Notes: a model not told the origin generated them from the sequence alone. 64,000 nucleotides of DNA from Deltaproteobacteria bacterium (GCA_016218815.1 JACRCX010000107.1:1-64000), one strand, 5' to 3'; positions 9,800 to 21,022 are shown, counted from the stretch's first letter. Numbers and translations: made by a program.

Positions 9800-9990
9800 T
9801 TCGTCGCAGGCAGGTCTTCTGGCTCCCGGATCACCCCCCGGGCCGCGCCTTCCCGTCGCGCTCGTGCGCGGCAGTGGCCTCGTGCGGCCCGGAGTCCCCG
9901 GTCACAGCGGCGGGTCCACCCCCGACTTGCACGGGGTTCCCTTCGCCGGCCGACTCCTGCGGCAGGCGCCCAGTCGGGGCCTGCGACGCG
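9800..9990 (-). promoter_or_regulatory. cobalamin riboswitch (AdoCbl/B12 aptamer)
   Basis: Read on the minus strand, the region has the ordered conserved blocks of the cobalamin aptamer: AAGGGAACCCCGTGCAAGTC, then GGACCCGCCGCTGTGA, GGACTCCGG, GAGGCCACTG, GGGAAGGCGC, and the B12 box GGGAGCCAGAAGACCTGCCT (9808-9827). The order and sequence match the class very closely. It lies downstream of a good promoter and upstream of the lipoprotein/BtuB/propeller operon, so corrinoid binding should repress uptake. The expression platform is not obvious; about 280 bases separate the B12 box from the chosen start codon. Confidence 0.93.
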
Positions 9991-9996
9991 GGACGA

Positions 9997-10025
9997 GGAG
10001 TACCGCGTGCGGGTCGGGGTGTCAA
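9997..10025 (-). promoter_or_regulatory. sigma-70-type promoter of the B12 uptake operon
   Basis: On the minus strand, TTGACA (10025-10020), a 17-base spacer and TACTCC (10002-9997) lie just upstream of the riboswitch aptamer, placing transcription start near 9990. The -35 is a perfect consensus. Confidence 0.6.
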
Positions 10026-10067
10026 CGGCGAGAGCGGCGGAATCGGGAGCGGCGGAAGCGGGCGAGG

Positions 10068-12083
<2,016 letters not shown>

Positions 12084-12163
12084 CTGGACCGCCCTCCGAT
12101 CCCGCCCCGGCGGAAGTATGGGCCGCGCCCGATCGTCGGTCAATCCCGGCGACGCCACCGGCG

Positions 12164-12192
12164 TTGACCGCAGCCGCAGGCTCTCCTACGGT
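12164..12192 (+). promoter_or_regulatory. predicted promoter for the sulfotransferase-like gene
   Basis: TTGACC, 17-base spacer, TACGGT. The predicted start site would fall at about the ATG (12199), so the message may be leaderless. Pattern match only. Confidence 0.4.
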
Positions 12193-12198
12193 CCGGCC

Positions 12199-13119
12199 AT
12201 GCGCGACGAACGGATCGACCGGCAGGGATCGGGTCGCCGGAAGCGGCTCCCGGCGGCGGCGCGTTCCGGGTTCGAGGCACGGCTGCTGCGGACCCTCGAC
12301 CGCCTGGGCGCCGCCGACATCGGCGGTCCCGCCGGGCGACCGTTCCGGACCCGGGCCCGCAACGTCCTGGTCTGCGGCCTCCCGAAGAGCGGGTCGAGCT
12401 TCGTCACCCTCGCCCTCGCCCAGTCCCTCGGCGTCCCCCTCGTCCCGGCCGCGCTCACCCGCGGCGGCGAGGTGCTCGACCACCGCCTCAACCTCGCGCG
12501 CCTGCTGCAGCTCAAGGTCGCGCGGCGCGACAGCATCTCGGCGTTGCACGCGGTGGCCAACGCCGAGACCCTGCACCTCGTGCGCACCTTCGACCTCCGC
12601 ACCGTGGTCACCACCCGCCCGATCCTCGACGCTCTGGTCAGCCTGCGGGACCACGTGCGGCGGGACCAGCGGGACGTATCCCGTCTGTCGCTGCCGGACA
12701 CGCTGGTTTTCCTGCCGTACGCCCCGCCCCACTTCTACCGCATGCTGCTGACGCGCAAGGGAGGGGCCTTGACGGACTTGATCGTCGAGGCGTTCGCGCC
12801 GTGGTTCTTCCAGTTCCTGCTCTCGTGGGAGCATGCCCGGCGAACGAAGGCTGTGCCGGTCCACGTGATCCCGTACGGGGACCTGGCGCGGGACGAACGG
12901 TCGGCGCTCACCCGGGCGCTGGAGTACCTCGGGGTCGAGCCCGACGGCGAGCGGATCGGGGACGTGCTGCGCAACCTGCGGCGGGACGCCCCGCCGGCGC
13001 TGCTGAACGTCGGCGTCGCGGGGCGCGGCCGGCGGACCCTGACGCGGGAGCAGATCGGCCGGGTGCGCGCCATCGGCCGGCGGTTCGCCCCGCGTGAGGT
13101 CGTCGAATCGCTGCTGTAG
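12199..13119 (+). CDS. sulfotransferase-like protein
   Basis: 306 residues from the ATG at 12199. After a basic N-terminus, residues about 54-66 read VLVCGLPKSGSSFV, the 5'-phosphosulfate-binding loop (PKSGT/S) of PAPS-dependent sulfotransferases. A later TTRPILDALVSLRDHVRRD segment matches the second, 3'-phosphate-binding region (RDPxDxxxS-like), and HVIPYGDLARDERSALTRALEYLG resembles the usual 'YEDL' C-terminal part. About 300 residues is normal for the family. It would transfer sulfate to an unknown acceptor, possibly a product of the following radical SAM operon, with which it is co-directional but 76 bases apart. Confidence 0.65.
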   Translation: MRDERIDRQGSGRRKRLPAAARSGFEARLLRTLDRLGAADIGGPAGRPFRTRARNVLVCGLPKSGSSFVTLALAQSLGVPLVPAALTRGGEVLDHRLNLARLLQLKVARRDSISALHAVANAETLHLVRTFDLRTVVTTRPILDALVSLRDHVRRDQRDVSRLSLPDTLVFLPYAPPHFYRMLLTRKGGALTDLIVEAFAPWFFQFLLSWEHARRTKAVPVHVIPYGDLARDERSALTRALEYLGVEPDGERIGDVLRNLRRDAPPALLNVGVAGRGRRTLTREQIGRVRAIGRRFAPREVVESLL

Positions 13120-13159
13120 CCGGCGATGGACGGGCGCGGCGGGGCCGAGCGGCCGGTCT

Positions 13160-13188
13160 TTGCGCGGGGCCGAGCCATCTCCTATCAT
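13160..13188 (+). promoter_or_regulatory. predicted promoter of the five-gene radical SAM operon
   Basis: TTGCGC, 17-base spacer, TATCAT, with the ATG (13196) only eight bases after the -10. The same close spacing occurs at 12164-12199, suggesting leaderless transcripts. Pattern match only. Confidence 0.35.
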
Positions 13189-13195
13189 CCGCGCG

Positions 13196-14230
13196 ATGGT
13201 CGTGACGGGCCGCAGACGCTCGCTCCGCAAGCCGCTCCCGCTCCCGGGCGTTGCGGAACCTCGGGCCGTGGCGCTGCTGCTGAGCGAGCGCTGCAACAAC
13301 CGCTGCCGGATGTGCATCGATCCGGACGCGCTGCGGGGGGTGGACTGTTCCGGGCTCGTGTTGCGCCGCGGCCTGCTGCGGCACCGCGCGCTGGGCTTCA
13401 CGGCGCTGGAGATCAGCGGTTTCGAGTCGCTGGTGCGGCCCGACGCGCCCGAGCTGATCCGTTTCGCGCGCGACGTGGGGTTCGATCGCATCCACGTCAT
13501 CACGAACGCCCGCGAGCTGGCGCGGCCCGGGCTTGCCGCGGAGCTGATCGCGTCCGGCGCCGACTCGTTCACGATCTCGTTCCATGCCTCGACCGCGCGC
13601 ATGGAGGAGGCGGTGAGCGGGGTCCGCGGGGGTTTTGGCCGGAAGATGCGGGGCGTGCGCAACCTGGTCGCGGCCGCGCGCCAATCGGGGCGGGCCGTCG
13701 CGCTGCGGGCGAACGTCGTGATCCTGCGCCAGAACCATCGTTCGCTGCGCAGCATCTGCCGGCTCCTGCACCGTCTGGGCCTGCGGACGGTCCACCTCTG
13801 TTTCGTCAGCCCGCTGTCGTCGGATCTGGAGCGCTACTACGCGCAGGTCGCGCGGTACGGGCGGATCCGCGAGCCGCTGCGGGATGCGCTGGGCTTCCTG
13901 CGCGACCACGGCATGAGCTACCAGGTGGTCAACGTTCCCCACTGCCGGCTCCGTGGTTTTCCGCAGGCGTGGCTGCACCTCCGGCACGAGGCGCCGTCGC
14001 TCCGCGACACGCCGACCATCCCGCGCGTGGGCGAGACGTTTCTCCGGTGCGTCCGGACCTCGCGCAAGCGCAAGCCCGGCACGTGCGTCCGGTGCCGGTT
14101 CACGAGGGCGTGCCCGGGCGTCGACGATTGCTACCTGGAGAGGTTCGGCGCCGCGGAGCTGCGGCCGATCCCCTCTCCGGAACGCGAGCGGAACGCGACC
14201 GGCGCGGGGCGGGGACGGGTTCGGCCGTGA
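13196..14230 (+). CDS. radical SAM protein
   Basis: 344 residues. The [4Fe-4S]/SAM motif CNNRCRMC is at Cys33, Cys37 and Cys40, close to the N-terminus as usual. SISFHAS and VITNARE fit later strands of the radical SAM barrel; the GGEP position reads ISGFES, a divergent version. The C-terminus has CVRCRFTRACPGVDDCY, an extra cysteine cluster that could bind a second Fe-S centre. No cobalamin domain. First gene of an operon: its stop overlaps the next start by GTGA. Reaction and substrate unknown. Confidence 0.8.
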   Translation: MVVTGRRRSLRKPLPLPGVAEPRAVALLLSERCNNRCRMCIDPDALRGVDCSGLVLRRGLLRHRALGFTALEISGFESLVRPDAPELIRFARDVGFDRIHVITNARELARPGLAAELIASGADSFTISFHASTARMEEAVSGVRGGFGRKMRGVRNLVAAARQSGRAVALRANVVILRQNHRSLRSICRLLHRLGLRTVHLCFVSPLSSDLERYYAQVARYGRIREPLRDALGFLRDHGMSYQVVNVPHCRLRGFPQAWLHLRHEAPSLRDTPTIPRVGETFLRCVRTSRKRKPGTCVRCRFTRACPGVDDCYLERFGAAELRPIPSPERERNATGAGRGRVRP

Positions 14231-15165
14231 GGGGCGAGCGGGTGCCGCGGATCGTCGTCCTCTCGTCGTTCGGGGCGGAACTCGAGTGGCTGGGGCGCCG
14301 CACGGCGGTGCGGGACCTGCGGGCGGGGATTCCGGAGGCGCTGGTGCGGCGGAGCAGGTTCGTGGTGAGCGACGTCGAGGCGCTGGCGCCGCGGCTGGCG
14401 GCCGACGTGCGAGGCGATCCGCTCCGGGAGCGGCCGGTGCTGCTGCTGGACAGCGTGGGGCCCGCGAACCTGACCGCCGACTTCGTGCGCGCGCTGCGCG
14501 AACGCGCCAACGTGTTCGTCGGCTACGGTGTCGGCACGCACCGCGCCGGCTACCTGCGCCGCGGGCTGCCGTCCCGGCGCCTGGTCCACCTCCGGCCGTC
14601 CACGGCGTTCTTCCCGATCATGTTCCGCGACTACCGCGAGCCGGCCCGGACGTGGAAGCCGCCCGCGCGCACGCGGCTGTTCTGCGGGGGCCGGGTGTGG
14701 CGCGACTGGGGGACGCTGAAGGAGGCGTCGACCGTGCTGGGGCGGCCGATCGAGGTCGTGACCGACCTCGGCCGCGTGCGGCTCGGCGAGCCGGGCGGCC
14801 TGGTCGCGCGCGACCGCCTGCCCTTCGGCGGCTTCTGCCGCGCCCTGGTGCGGAGCAGCGTCGCGGTGATCCCGGTGCTCCCCCGGCGCAATGCGGGGCA
14901 GGCGACGCTGGTCCTGGCGATGCACCTGGGCGTGCCGCCCGTCGCGACGGCGACGGCGGCGACCAGGGAGTGCGCCCGGCACGGGCGCGACGCGCTGCTC
15001 GTCCGGCCGGGCGACCCGCGGGCCCTCGCGGCGGCCGTGAGCCGGCTCCTCGATCGTCCGGACGAGGCGGCGGCGCTCGGGCGCCGCGCGCGGGAAACGG
15101 AGCGGAGGCTCGCCCGGGAGACCGAGGCGGCGTTGGACCGGCTGCTCCGCCGGGTGGGGGCGTGA
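14227..15165 (+). CDS. GT4-like glycosyltransferase
   Basis: 312 residues from a GTG overlapping the previous stop. The C-terminal half has the GT-B pattern of family 4 enzymes: LFCGGRVWRDWGTL, VAVIPVLPRRNAGQATLVLAMHLGVPPVAT, then DALLVRPGDPRALAAAVSRLLDRPDEAAALG, the usual donor-site helix and tail. The N-terminal acceptor domain is short and divergent. Its position inside a radical SAM operon suggests it glycosylates a product made or modified by those enzymes (inference). Confidence 0.65.
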   Translation: MRGERVPRIVVLSSFGAELEWLGRRTAVRDLRAGIPEALVRRSRFVVSDVEALAPRLAADVRGDPLRERPVLLLDSVGPANLTADFVRALRERANVFVGYGVGTHRAGYLRRGLPSRRLVHLRPSTAFFPIMFRDYREPARTWKPPARTRLFCGGRVWRDWGTLKEASTVLGRPIEVVTDLGRVRLGEPGGLVARDRLPFGGFCRALVRSSVAVIPVLPRRNAGQATLVLAMHLGVPPVATATAATRECARHGRDALLVRPGDPRALAAAVSRLLDRPDEAAALGRRARETERRLARETEAALDRLLRRVGA

Positions 15166-15166
15166 C

Positions 15167-16531
15167 GTGGTGCCGGTGAACCCGATGCTCGGCCGGAAGC
15201 GATCCCCGGGGAGGAAGTCTCCGGCGACGCTCTTCGTCCAGCTCTTTGATCGCAACGACGCGTTCTCCTACTACTCGCCCGCCATCGCGACTCTCGCCGC
15301 GGTGCTCGGGCGCGCCGGGTTCCCGTCCCGGCTGCACGCCGCCGACGCGGCGGACCCGGACCGGCTGGTGGTCGAGGCGGCGCGCGCGGCCCGGGCGGCC
15401 GTCGTGGCGTTCTCGATCCTCTCGCCGTCCTGGCCGCACGCGCGCCGGCTGATCCGCGCGGTAAAGGAGGGGACCCGGGCCCTGGTGCTCGCGGGGGGGC
15501 CGCACCCGACGTTCTGCCCCGAGGCGGTCCTGGCGGAGAGCCCGGTGGACGCGATCTGTCTCGGCGAGGGCGAGCAGGCGATGTTGGAGCTGGTACGGCG
15601 GCTGGCGGCGGGACGGAAACTCACGAGCGTGCGCAACCTCTGGTTCCGCGATCCGGCGGGCGGACCGCGGGTCGTCCGCAATCCGGTGCGGCCGCTCGTC
15701 GCGGATCTCGACCGCATCCCCGACCAGGACCGCGAGCTGTTCCGGCGGGCGGAGCGGCGCACGGGCGTGCCCCGGGACGACTGGCGGATGATCGTGCAGG
15801 CCGGGCGGGGATGCCTGTTCGACTGTGCGTTCTGCGCGAACGCGGGAATGGGCGCCCTGTACGGCGGCTGCCGGGCCTTCCACCGCGTGCGCAGCGCGGG
15901 GCGGGTCGTCGCGGAGATCGCGGAGCTGGTCCGGCGGCACCCGGGCCGGGAGATCTTCTTCTCCGACGAGGTCTTCCCCCTGGCCGGCGGCTGGTTCTCC
16001 GAGTTTTCCGACGGCATGCGGCGGCTCGGCGCGCCGCCGTTCAGCGTGCTCGCCCGCTGCGAAGTGATCACGCCGGAGCGCGTGCGCCGGCTGCGCGAGG
16101 CGGGTTGCATCCGCGTGGCGATGGGGGTGGAGCACGGCAACGAGCGCTACCGGCGGGAGATGCTGGGCAAGCGGCTGTCCGACGCGGTCATCCGCCGGGC
16201 CTTCGCGGCGGTGAAGGCCGCGGGGCTGCTCACCCAGGCGTTCTGCATGGTGGGGCTGCCCTTCGAGACCGACGCGCTGGTCGACGAGACGATGCGGTTC
16301 ATGCGCGATCTGGCGCCGGACGCGGTCACCTGCCAAGTCTTCAACCCGCTGCCCGGCTCGCGCCTCCACGAGTTGTGCCGGGAGCGCGACCTGCTCCCAC
16401 CGCTCGACCCCGACCAGGATCGGCCGCCCATGCTCCGGCTCATCCGCCACGTCTCGCTGTCCGCGAGGAAGCTGGCCGAGGCGTGCCGGTTCTTCCGGAT
16501 TCCGGGACTCGAGAACGCCGGGCCGGCGTGA
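15167..16531 (+). CDS. B12-binding-type radical SAM protein
   Basis: 454 residues from a GTG one base after the previous stop. Residues about 18-160 form a Rossmann-like cobalamin-binding domain (AYYSPAIATLAAVLG-type opening, ALVLAGGPHPTFCPEA, ICLGEGEQAMLEL), without a DxHxxG motif, as in many class-B enzymes. The radical SAM domain follows: CLFDCAFC at Cys216/220/223, then IFFSDEVFP, VAMGVEHGNERY and QAFCMVGLPFET. Family members are often methyltransferases or cyclases on lipids, antibiotics or peptides; the substrate here is unknown. 57 bases separate it from the next gene. Confidence 0.85.
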   Translation: MVPVNPMLGRKRSPGRKSPATLFVQLFDRNDAFSYYSPAIATLAAVLGRAGFPSRLHAADAADPDRLVVEAARAARAAVVAFSILSPSWPHARRLIRAVKEGTRALVLAGGPHPTFCPEAVLAESPVDAICLGEGEQAMLELVRRLAAGRKLTSVRNLWFRDPAGGPRVVRNPVRPLVADLDRIPDQDRELFRRAERRTGVPRDDWRMIVQAGRGCLFDCAFCANAGMGALYGGCRAFHRVRSAGRVVAEIAELVRRHPGREIFFSDEVFPLAGGWFSEFSDGMRRLGAPPFSVLARCEVITPERVRRLREAGCIRVAMGVEHGNERYRREMLGKRLSDAVIRRAFAAVKAAGLLTQAFCMVGLPFETDALVDETMRFMRDLAPDAVTCQVFNPLPGSRLHELCRERDLLPPLDPDQDRPPMLRLIRHVSLSARKLAEACRFFRIPGLENAGPA

Positions 16532-16588
16532 CCATTTGCCCTGCGACGCGATCTTCTCCACACTGCGGTCCGGGAGGACGGTGGACGG

Positions 16589-17563
16589 GTGACGACGGAA
16601 CGAAAGCGGACTTCGACGACACGGCGCGCGCGACCGCGCAAGGGCGGCGCGGGCTCGCCGGCCTTGTTCCTCACGGGCGTGTGCCCGAACGAATGCCGGT
16701 TCTGCTTCGAGCAGAGCGAGAACGCCACGCGGTACGTCCGCGACAAGGAGGAGGTGCTCGCAGCGATCGAGTCGCTCCGGGCCGCCGGCGCCGGCTCGGT
16801 CGATCTCATCGGCGGCGAGCCGCTGCTCCACCCCGACTTCGCGGCCATCGCCCGCGCCGCCGTGGGGGCCGGGCTGCGCGTCAACGTCACGACCAACGCC
16901 CTTGCCCTGGCCGACCGCGCGTTCGCGCAGAAGGTCCTGCCGCTGCTCGACGCCGTGATCGTCTCGATCCACGCCGGCGACGCGCGCGCCTACCGCGCCC
17001 TCACCCGCAACGAGTCCGGTTTCGCCACGCTGCGCGAGGCGCTGCGCATGCTGCGCCGGATCGCGTCCGGCACCCGCGTGATGTTCAACACCACGCTCAC
17101 GCACCGCAGCCTGGGCACGCTCGAGGGGATCCTCGCGCTCGTCGCGCCGTTCCGGGGGGCCCGCTGGGACCTCACGAACCCGTTCCCGCTGGGCGGTGCG
17201 AGGGACGACTACGCCGCAATCGCCCCGCGGATCGGAGAGGCCGCGCGGGCCTTCGCCGGACTCGTCCCCAGGGCCCTGGCGGCCGGCGTCGTCGTCCGCT
17301 TCTCCTTCTTCCCCGCCTGCGCCTTCGGCTACGCGACCGAGCACAGCAACGACGTGGCGGAGCCGGACCGGGCGACCGGGTACCGCGTGGACCACACGCT
17401 GAATCCCCAGCATCCGGACGACCTCCTGTTCCGGCGCGCGTTCGGCCGGCCCTGCCGGACGTGCCGGCTGCGCCGCGACGGGACGTGCTTCGGCGTGCCG
17501 CAGGCGTACCTCGACGCGTTCGGCGACGCCGATCTGCGACCGCCCGGCAAGGAAGCTCCGTGA
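16589..17563 (+). CDS. radical SAM protein
   Basis: 324 residues from a GTG with GGAGG about 11 bases upstream. CPNECRFC places cluster ligands at Cys32, Cys36 and Cys39; DLIGGEPLLHPDF is the canonical GGE motif and VNVTTNAL, VSIHAGD match later barrel strands. The C-terminus carries CRTCRLRRDGTCFGVP, a further three-cysteine group that may hold an auxiliary cluster. Small size and architecture resemble SPASM-like peptide-modifying or MoaA-type enzymes, but no specific family is recognised. Coupled to the next gene by GTGA. Confidence 0.85.
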   Translation: MTTERKRTSTTRRARPRKGGAGSPALFLTGVCPNECRFCFEQSENATRYVRDKEEVLAAIESLRAAGAGSVDLIGGEPLLHPDFAAIARAAVGAGLRVNVTTNALALADRAFAQKVLPLLDAVIVSIHAGDARAYRALTRNESGFATLREALRMLRRIASGTRVMFNTTLTHRSLGTLEGILALVAPFRGARWDLTNPFPLGGARDDYAAIAPRIGEAARAFAGLVPRALAAGVVVRFSFFPACAFGYATEHSNDVAEPDRATGYRVDHTLNPQHPDDLLFRRAFGRPCRTCRLRRDGTCFGVPQAYLDAFGDADLRPPGKEAP

Positions 17564-19110
17564 GGGTCCTCTTCGTCTGGTTCAACTTCGATTGCCCGAT
17601 CGGCTTCAGCCACGGCCTGGCGGTACTGTCGCACGAGCTGAAGGCGGCGGGTCACTCGGTCGGGCTGCTGCACATCAACGAGGCGATGGGGATGCCGTGG
17701 AATCCATCATCCATCGTGCGAGCGATTCTGCGCGAGCATCCCGACATCGTTGGTTTCTCCTTCGGAACGAACCACGCGTGGGCCGCGCGGGAGCTGGCCG
17801 CTGCGGTGAAGCGCGCCCTCCCCGGCACCGCGCTCGTCTGCGGCGGGATCCACGCCACGATCGTCCCGGAGGAGGTCGCCGCCTGGGAAGGGGTTGACCT
17901 GGCGTTCGCGGGGGAGGCCGACGACCATCGGCTGTGCGCGATCGTCGAGCGACTGGGCAAGGGCTCGGTGCCCGTCGCCTCGCCCGGCGTGTGGACCAGG
18001 GGCCCGCGCGGCGTGCGCGGCAACCCGATGCCGCCGCCCGTGGACCTGGCGGCCGCGCCCCGCCCCGCCGACCTCGACCTGTTCGACCACCGGCGCATCC
18101 TCGAGCTGAAGCGCGGGTATGCCGACGCGATCAGCGGGCGAGGCTGCGCCTACCGTTGCACCTACTGCCACAACCAGCTCCTGCGCTCGCGCTACCTCCG
18201 CGACCTGGGATGCCCCAGGGCCGGCGACCTGGGCTACGTCCGCAAGCGTTCGGTCGACGACGTCATCGGCGAGCTGGCGGGGATGCAGCAGCGCCACGGC
18301 AAGCGGATCAAGGTCTTCTCCTTCACCGACGACATGTTCATCACGGAGAAGAAGTGGTTCAACGACTTCCTCGAGGCGTACCGCGCCGCGTTCGCCCAGC
18401 CGCTGGTCTTCTGCTCGACCGTCCACCAGATCGACGACGAGGTGGCACGGCGGGCGGCGGAGGCGGGCGTGTACATGGTGCGGCTGGGCGTCGAGAGCGG
18501 GAGCCCGCGGATCCGCCGCGAGGTCCTGGGGCGCCCCGGGTCGAACGACACGATCCGCCGGGCGGTCGGCGCGCTGAAGGCGGCCGGGGTGAACGTGCTG
18601 ACCTTCAACATGCTCGCCATCCCCGGGGAGCGGATGAGCGACGTGTGGGCGACGTTCCGTTTTGCGGCGGAGCTGCGGGCCGACGCGGTGCAGATCTCGG
18701 TTTTCTGGCCGTACCCGCACACGGCGCTGTACGAGCTGTGCCGGACGCGCGGGTTGTTGACCGAGCGCGTCGCGGTGCGCGGCAACTACCTGAGCGTGAG
18801 CCCCCTGCGCTGGCCCGCCGCGCGCGAGCGCTTCTACGACCGCATCCGTGCCTTCTACGCGGCGGCGCTCAACCGCTTCCTTCGCGGCCCCGGCCGGACG
18901 CGCTTCGGGGCCGTGCTGCGCGACATGGCCGCGATGCCGGACGAGGAGTGGGCCGCCGGCGGCGCCCGCGCGCTCGTCGCCCACGCCCGGCGGCTCGAGA
19001 AGGACCTCGGGCGGCGCGGCGGCGCGCTGTACACGACGCCGTTCCCCGAGCGCCCCGACATCCTGCTGCTCCGCGATCCGGACCGCAGGCGGCCGTTGAT
19101 CAACGTGTGA
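17560..19110 (+). CDS. B12-binding-type radical SAM protein
   Basis: 516 residues from a GTG overlapping the previous stop (17560-17563). Residues 1-165: cobalamin-binding fold (RVLFVWFNFDCPIG..., DIVGFSFGTNHAW, TALVCGGIHATIVPEE, LAFAGEADD). Radical SAM motif CAYRCTYC at Cys196/200/203, followed by FSFTDDMFI, VRLGVESGSPRIRREVLGR and NMLAIPGE, typical of BchE/HpnJ-like class-B enzymes. Last gene of the 13196-19110 operon. Substrate unknown; the family modifies lipids, tetrapyrroles and peptides. Confidence 0.87.
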   Translation: MRVLFVWFNFDCPIGFSHGLAVLSHELKAAGHSVGLLHINEAMGMPWNPSSIVRAILREHPDIVGFSFGTNHAWAARELAAAVKRALPGTALVCGGIHATIVPEEVAAWEGVDLAFAGEADDHRLCAIVERLGKGSVPVASPGVWTRGPRGVRGNPMPPPVDLAAAPRPADLDLFDHRRILELKRGYADAISGRGCAYRCTYCHNQLLRSRYLRDLGCPRAGDLGYVRKRSVDDVIGELAGMQQRHGKRIKVFSFTDDMFITEKKWFNDFLEAYRAAFAQPLVFCSTVHQIDDEVARRAAEAGVYMVRLGVESGSPRIRREVLGRPGSNDTIRRAVGALKAAGVNVLTFNMLAIPGERMSDVWATFRFAAELRADAVQISVFWPYPHTALYELCRTRGLLTERVAVRGNYLSVSPLRWPAARERFYDRIRAFYAAALNRFLRGPGRTRFGAVLRDMAAMPDEEWAAGGARALVAHARRLEKDLGRRGGALYTTPFPERPDILLLRDPDRRRPLINV

Positions 19111-19620
19111 GCTGGTTGCCGACGCGCGAGTCGGGGTCGGCTTCCGGGATGTCCGTGACCATCGAGCAGGACGCGCTTCCTCGAACGTGGTTCACGGCGG
19201 GGACCAACATCGAGTTGTGGGGACCGGCCAGAACGAGAACGTACCGGGCCGTGCCTTTCGATTTGCTGCCCGCACTGCCCGAGCATCGTGGCGGACCGCT
19301 GGACTGGCGGGGTCCGGTGGCAGAGTTTGTGCTGCGGGCCGTAACAGGCCGCCGACCGGGGGAGCAGACATCTCGACGAACAGGGCAGGTTCCGGCGCAC
19401 GCAAGCGCAGCGTCAACTCCGGCCTTCGACGTTGAGCTTCCGACTCATCGGCACGGTTCGCGTGGCCGGGGTCCCTGGTCTCTGGATGGCTGCGTGCTAG
19501 ACTCACCGGTGCGACAGGTTCCAGCGGACGGAGGCGGCCCGGATGTGCGAAACGAGAGCCGGGGTCCAGATCAGCCGCGGCGAGGACGTCGGCGATGCCG
19601 CGGGCGAGGAGGATCGTCCG
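19111..19620 (+). other. intergenic region, possible gene remnant and weak promoter
   Basis: 510 bases with no complete gene recognised. From an ATG at 19149 about 65 codons read like protein (FTAGTNIELWGPARTRTY, LLPALPEHRGGPLDWRGP) with lower third-base GC than neighbours, then dissolve into the frame of the next gene, so a decayed gene is possible. TGCTAGACT near 19495-19503 is an extended -10 that could serve the Kazal gene. Confidence 0.35.
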
Positions 19621-21015
19621 ATGGCGCGGGAACAGCGCCACTACAGCGCGTGGATCGCGGCGTGGGTGCTGGTCTCGCTGTGCTGTTCGGTCGAGGGTCC
19701 GGCCAGCGGTCCCGACGCGGCCGGGGACACCGCAGGGGACACGCCAGGGGACGCTGCGGACGGCACCGACGACGACGCGGAAGGGTGCGACGACGCGGCG
19801 TGCAGCGCTTCGTGCATGTACAGCGAGCACCTAGGCATGTGCGTCAACGGGAGTTGCGACTGCTGCTGTCCGTGGGGGACGAACGACTGCTACGAACCGG
19901 GCGACTGCCGCGGCGACATGGTCTGTGACCTGTACGACTGCGGCACCACGTCGGGAACGTGCATTGCCGTGCCGGCCACCTGCCCTGCCACATGGTCACC
20001 GGTCTGCGGCTGCGACTCGACGACGTACGCAAACGATTGCGAACGACAACGAGCCGGCGAACCACCGCGAGGGATGGGCGTCTGCCGGAACTGGGGGGCT
20101 TGCCGGTTCGACGACCCGGCGGGCGAGCCCGGCCTGGTCTGCGACGTGCGTTCTTGCGCCTCCGAGGATGGGACATGGGTCCGCCTCCAGGCCGAGTGCC
20201 CGTCGTTCTGGGCGCCGGTCTGCGGGTGCAATGGCACGACCTACGCCAACGACTGCGAGCGGATGGTGGCCGGGGCGGCCGGGCGCGACGCAGGACCCTG
20301 CGGAAGCCGAGCGGCGTGCGGAGCGGCGGGCGACCCGCCGTGCCCGGCGGACGAGGACTGCGACCGCAGGGGGTGCGAGGAGGGCTCCGCCGGGTCGTGC
20401 GTCGTCCTCCCCGCGACCTGCCCGGACGACGGACCGACCGTCTGCGGCTGCGACGGCACGACCTACGTCAGCGACTGCGAGCGAATCCGCGCCGGCGTCG
20501 CCCGGCGGTCGGTCGGGCAATGCCCCACGGTCGACACCTGCGATGCAGACGGGAACTGCGCGGACCGTACCTGGTGCAACAGGTCGGTCTGCGATGACCT
20601 TGCCGGTTTCTGCATCGGACCGGCGGACTTCTGTCCGGACGAGTGGGATCCCGTCTGCACCTGCTCGGGCCGGACGTTCGTCAACGCCTGCGAGGTCTGG
20701 CCTGCGAACTACTGGCGTTCGCAGGGCTACTGCTCCTCCGGCGTGCCGTGTTCGGGACCGTCCGGTCGGTCCGACGAGTGCGGCATGTACGAGGTTTGCG
20801 ACGTGCAGGGGTGCGCCTCGACCGAAGGGATGTGCGTCCGGATGCCGGAGGCGCGTTTTGTGGAGTGGTTCCCCTTGGGACCGTGCCCCGGGATCTGGGA
20901 CCCGGTCTGCGGCTGCGACGGCGTGACCTACTTCAACGACTGCGAGCGGATCGCGCGGCGCGCCGCCCTGGCGTCCCGCGAGCCGTGCCCCGCGGACTCC
21001 GGCGGAGCGCCGTAG
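19621..21015 (+). CDS. lipoprotein with five Kazal-type inhibitor domains
   Basis: 464 residues from the ATG at 19621 (GAGGAGG 8-9 bases upstream) which gives a lipoprotein signal AWVLVSLCC; an ATG at 19543, also with GGAGG, would add 26 residues before it. After an acidic linker there are five Kazal-like modules with the signature P-V-C-G-C-(D/N)-G-T-T-Y-x-N-D-C-E-R, near residues 130, 200, 280, 350 and 430. Kazal domains inhibit serine proteases; such multi-domain lipoproteins may protect the surface from proteases, perhaps including the secreted protease at 10068 (speculation). Confidence 0.85.
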   Translation: MAREQRHYSAWIAAWVLVSLCCSVEGPASGPDAAGDTAGDTPGDAADGTDDDAEGCDDAACSASCMYSEHLGMCVNGSCDCCCPWGTNDCYEPGDCRGDMVCDLYDCGTTSGTCIAVPATCPATWSPVCGCDSTTYANDCERQRAGEPPRGMGVCRNWGACRFDDPAGEPGLVCDVRSCASEDGTWVRLQAECPSFWAPVCGCNGTTYANDCERMVAGAAGRDAGPCGSRAACGAAGDPPCPADEDCDRRGCEEGSAGSCVVLPATCPDDGPTVCGCDGTTYVSDCERIRAGVARRSVGQCPTVDTCDADGNCADRTWCNRSVCDDLAGFCIGPADFCPDEWDPVCTCSGRTFVNACEVWPANYWRSQGYCSSGVPCSGPSGRSDECGMYEVCDVQGCASTEGMCVRMPEARFVEWFPLGPCPGIWDPVCGCDGVTYFNDCERIARRAALASREPCPADSGGAP

Positions 21016-21022
21016 CGCACCC

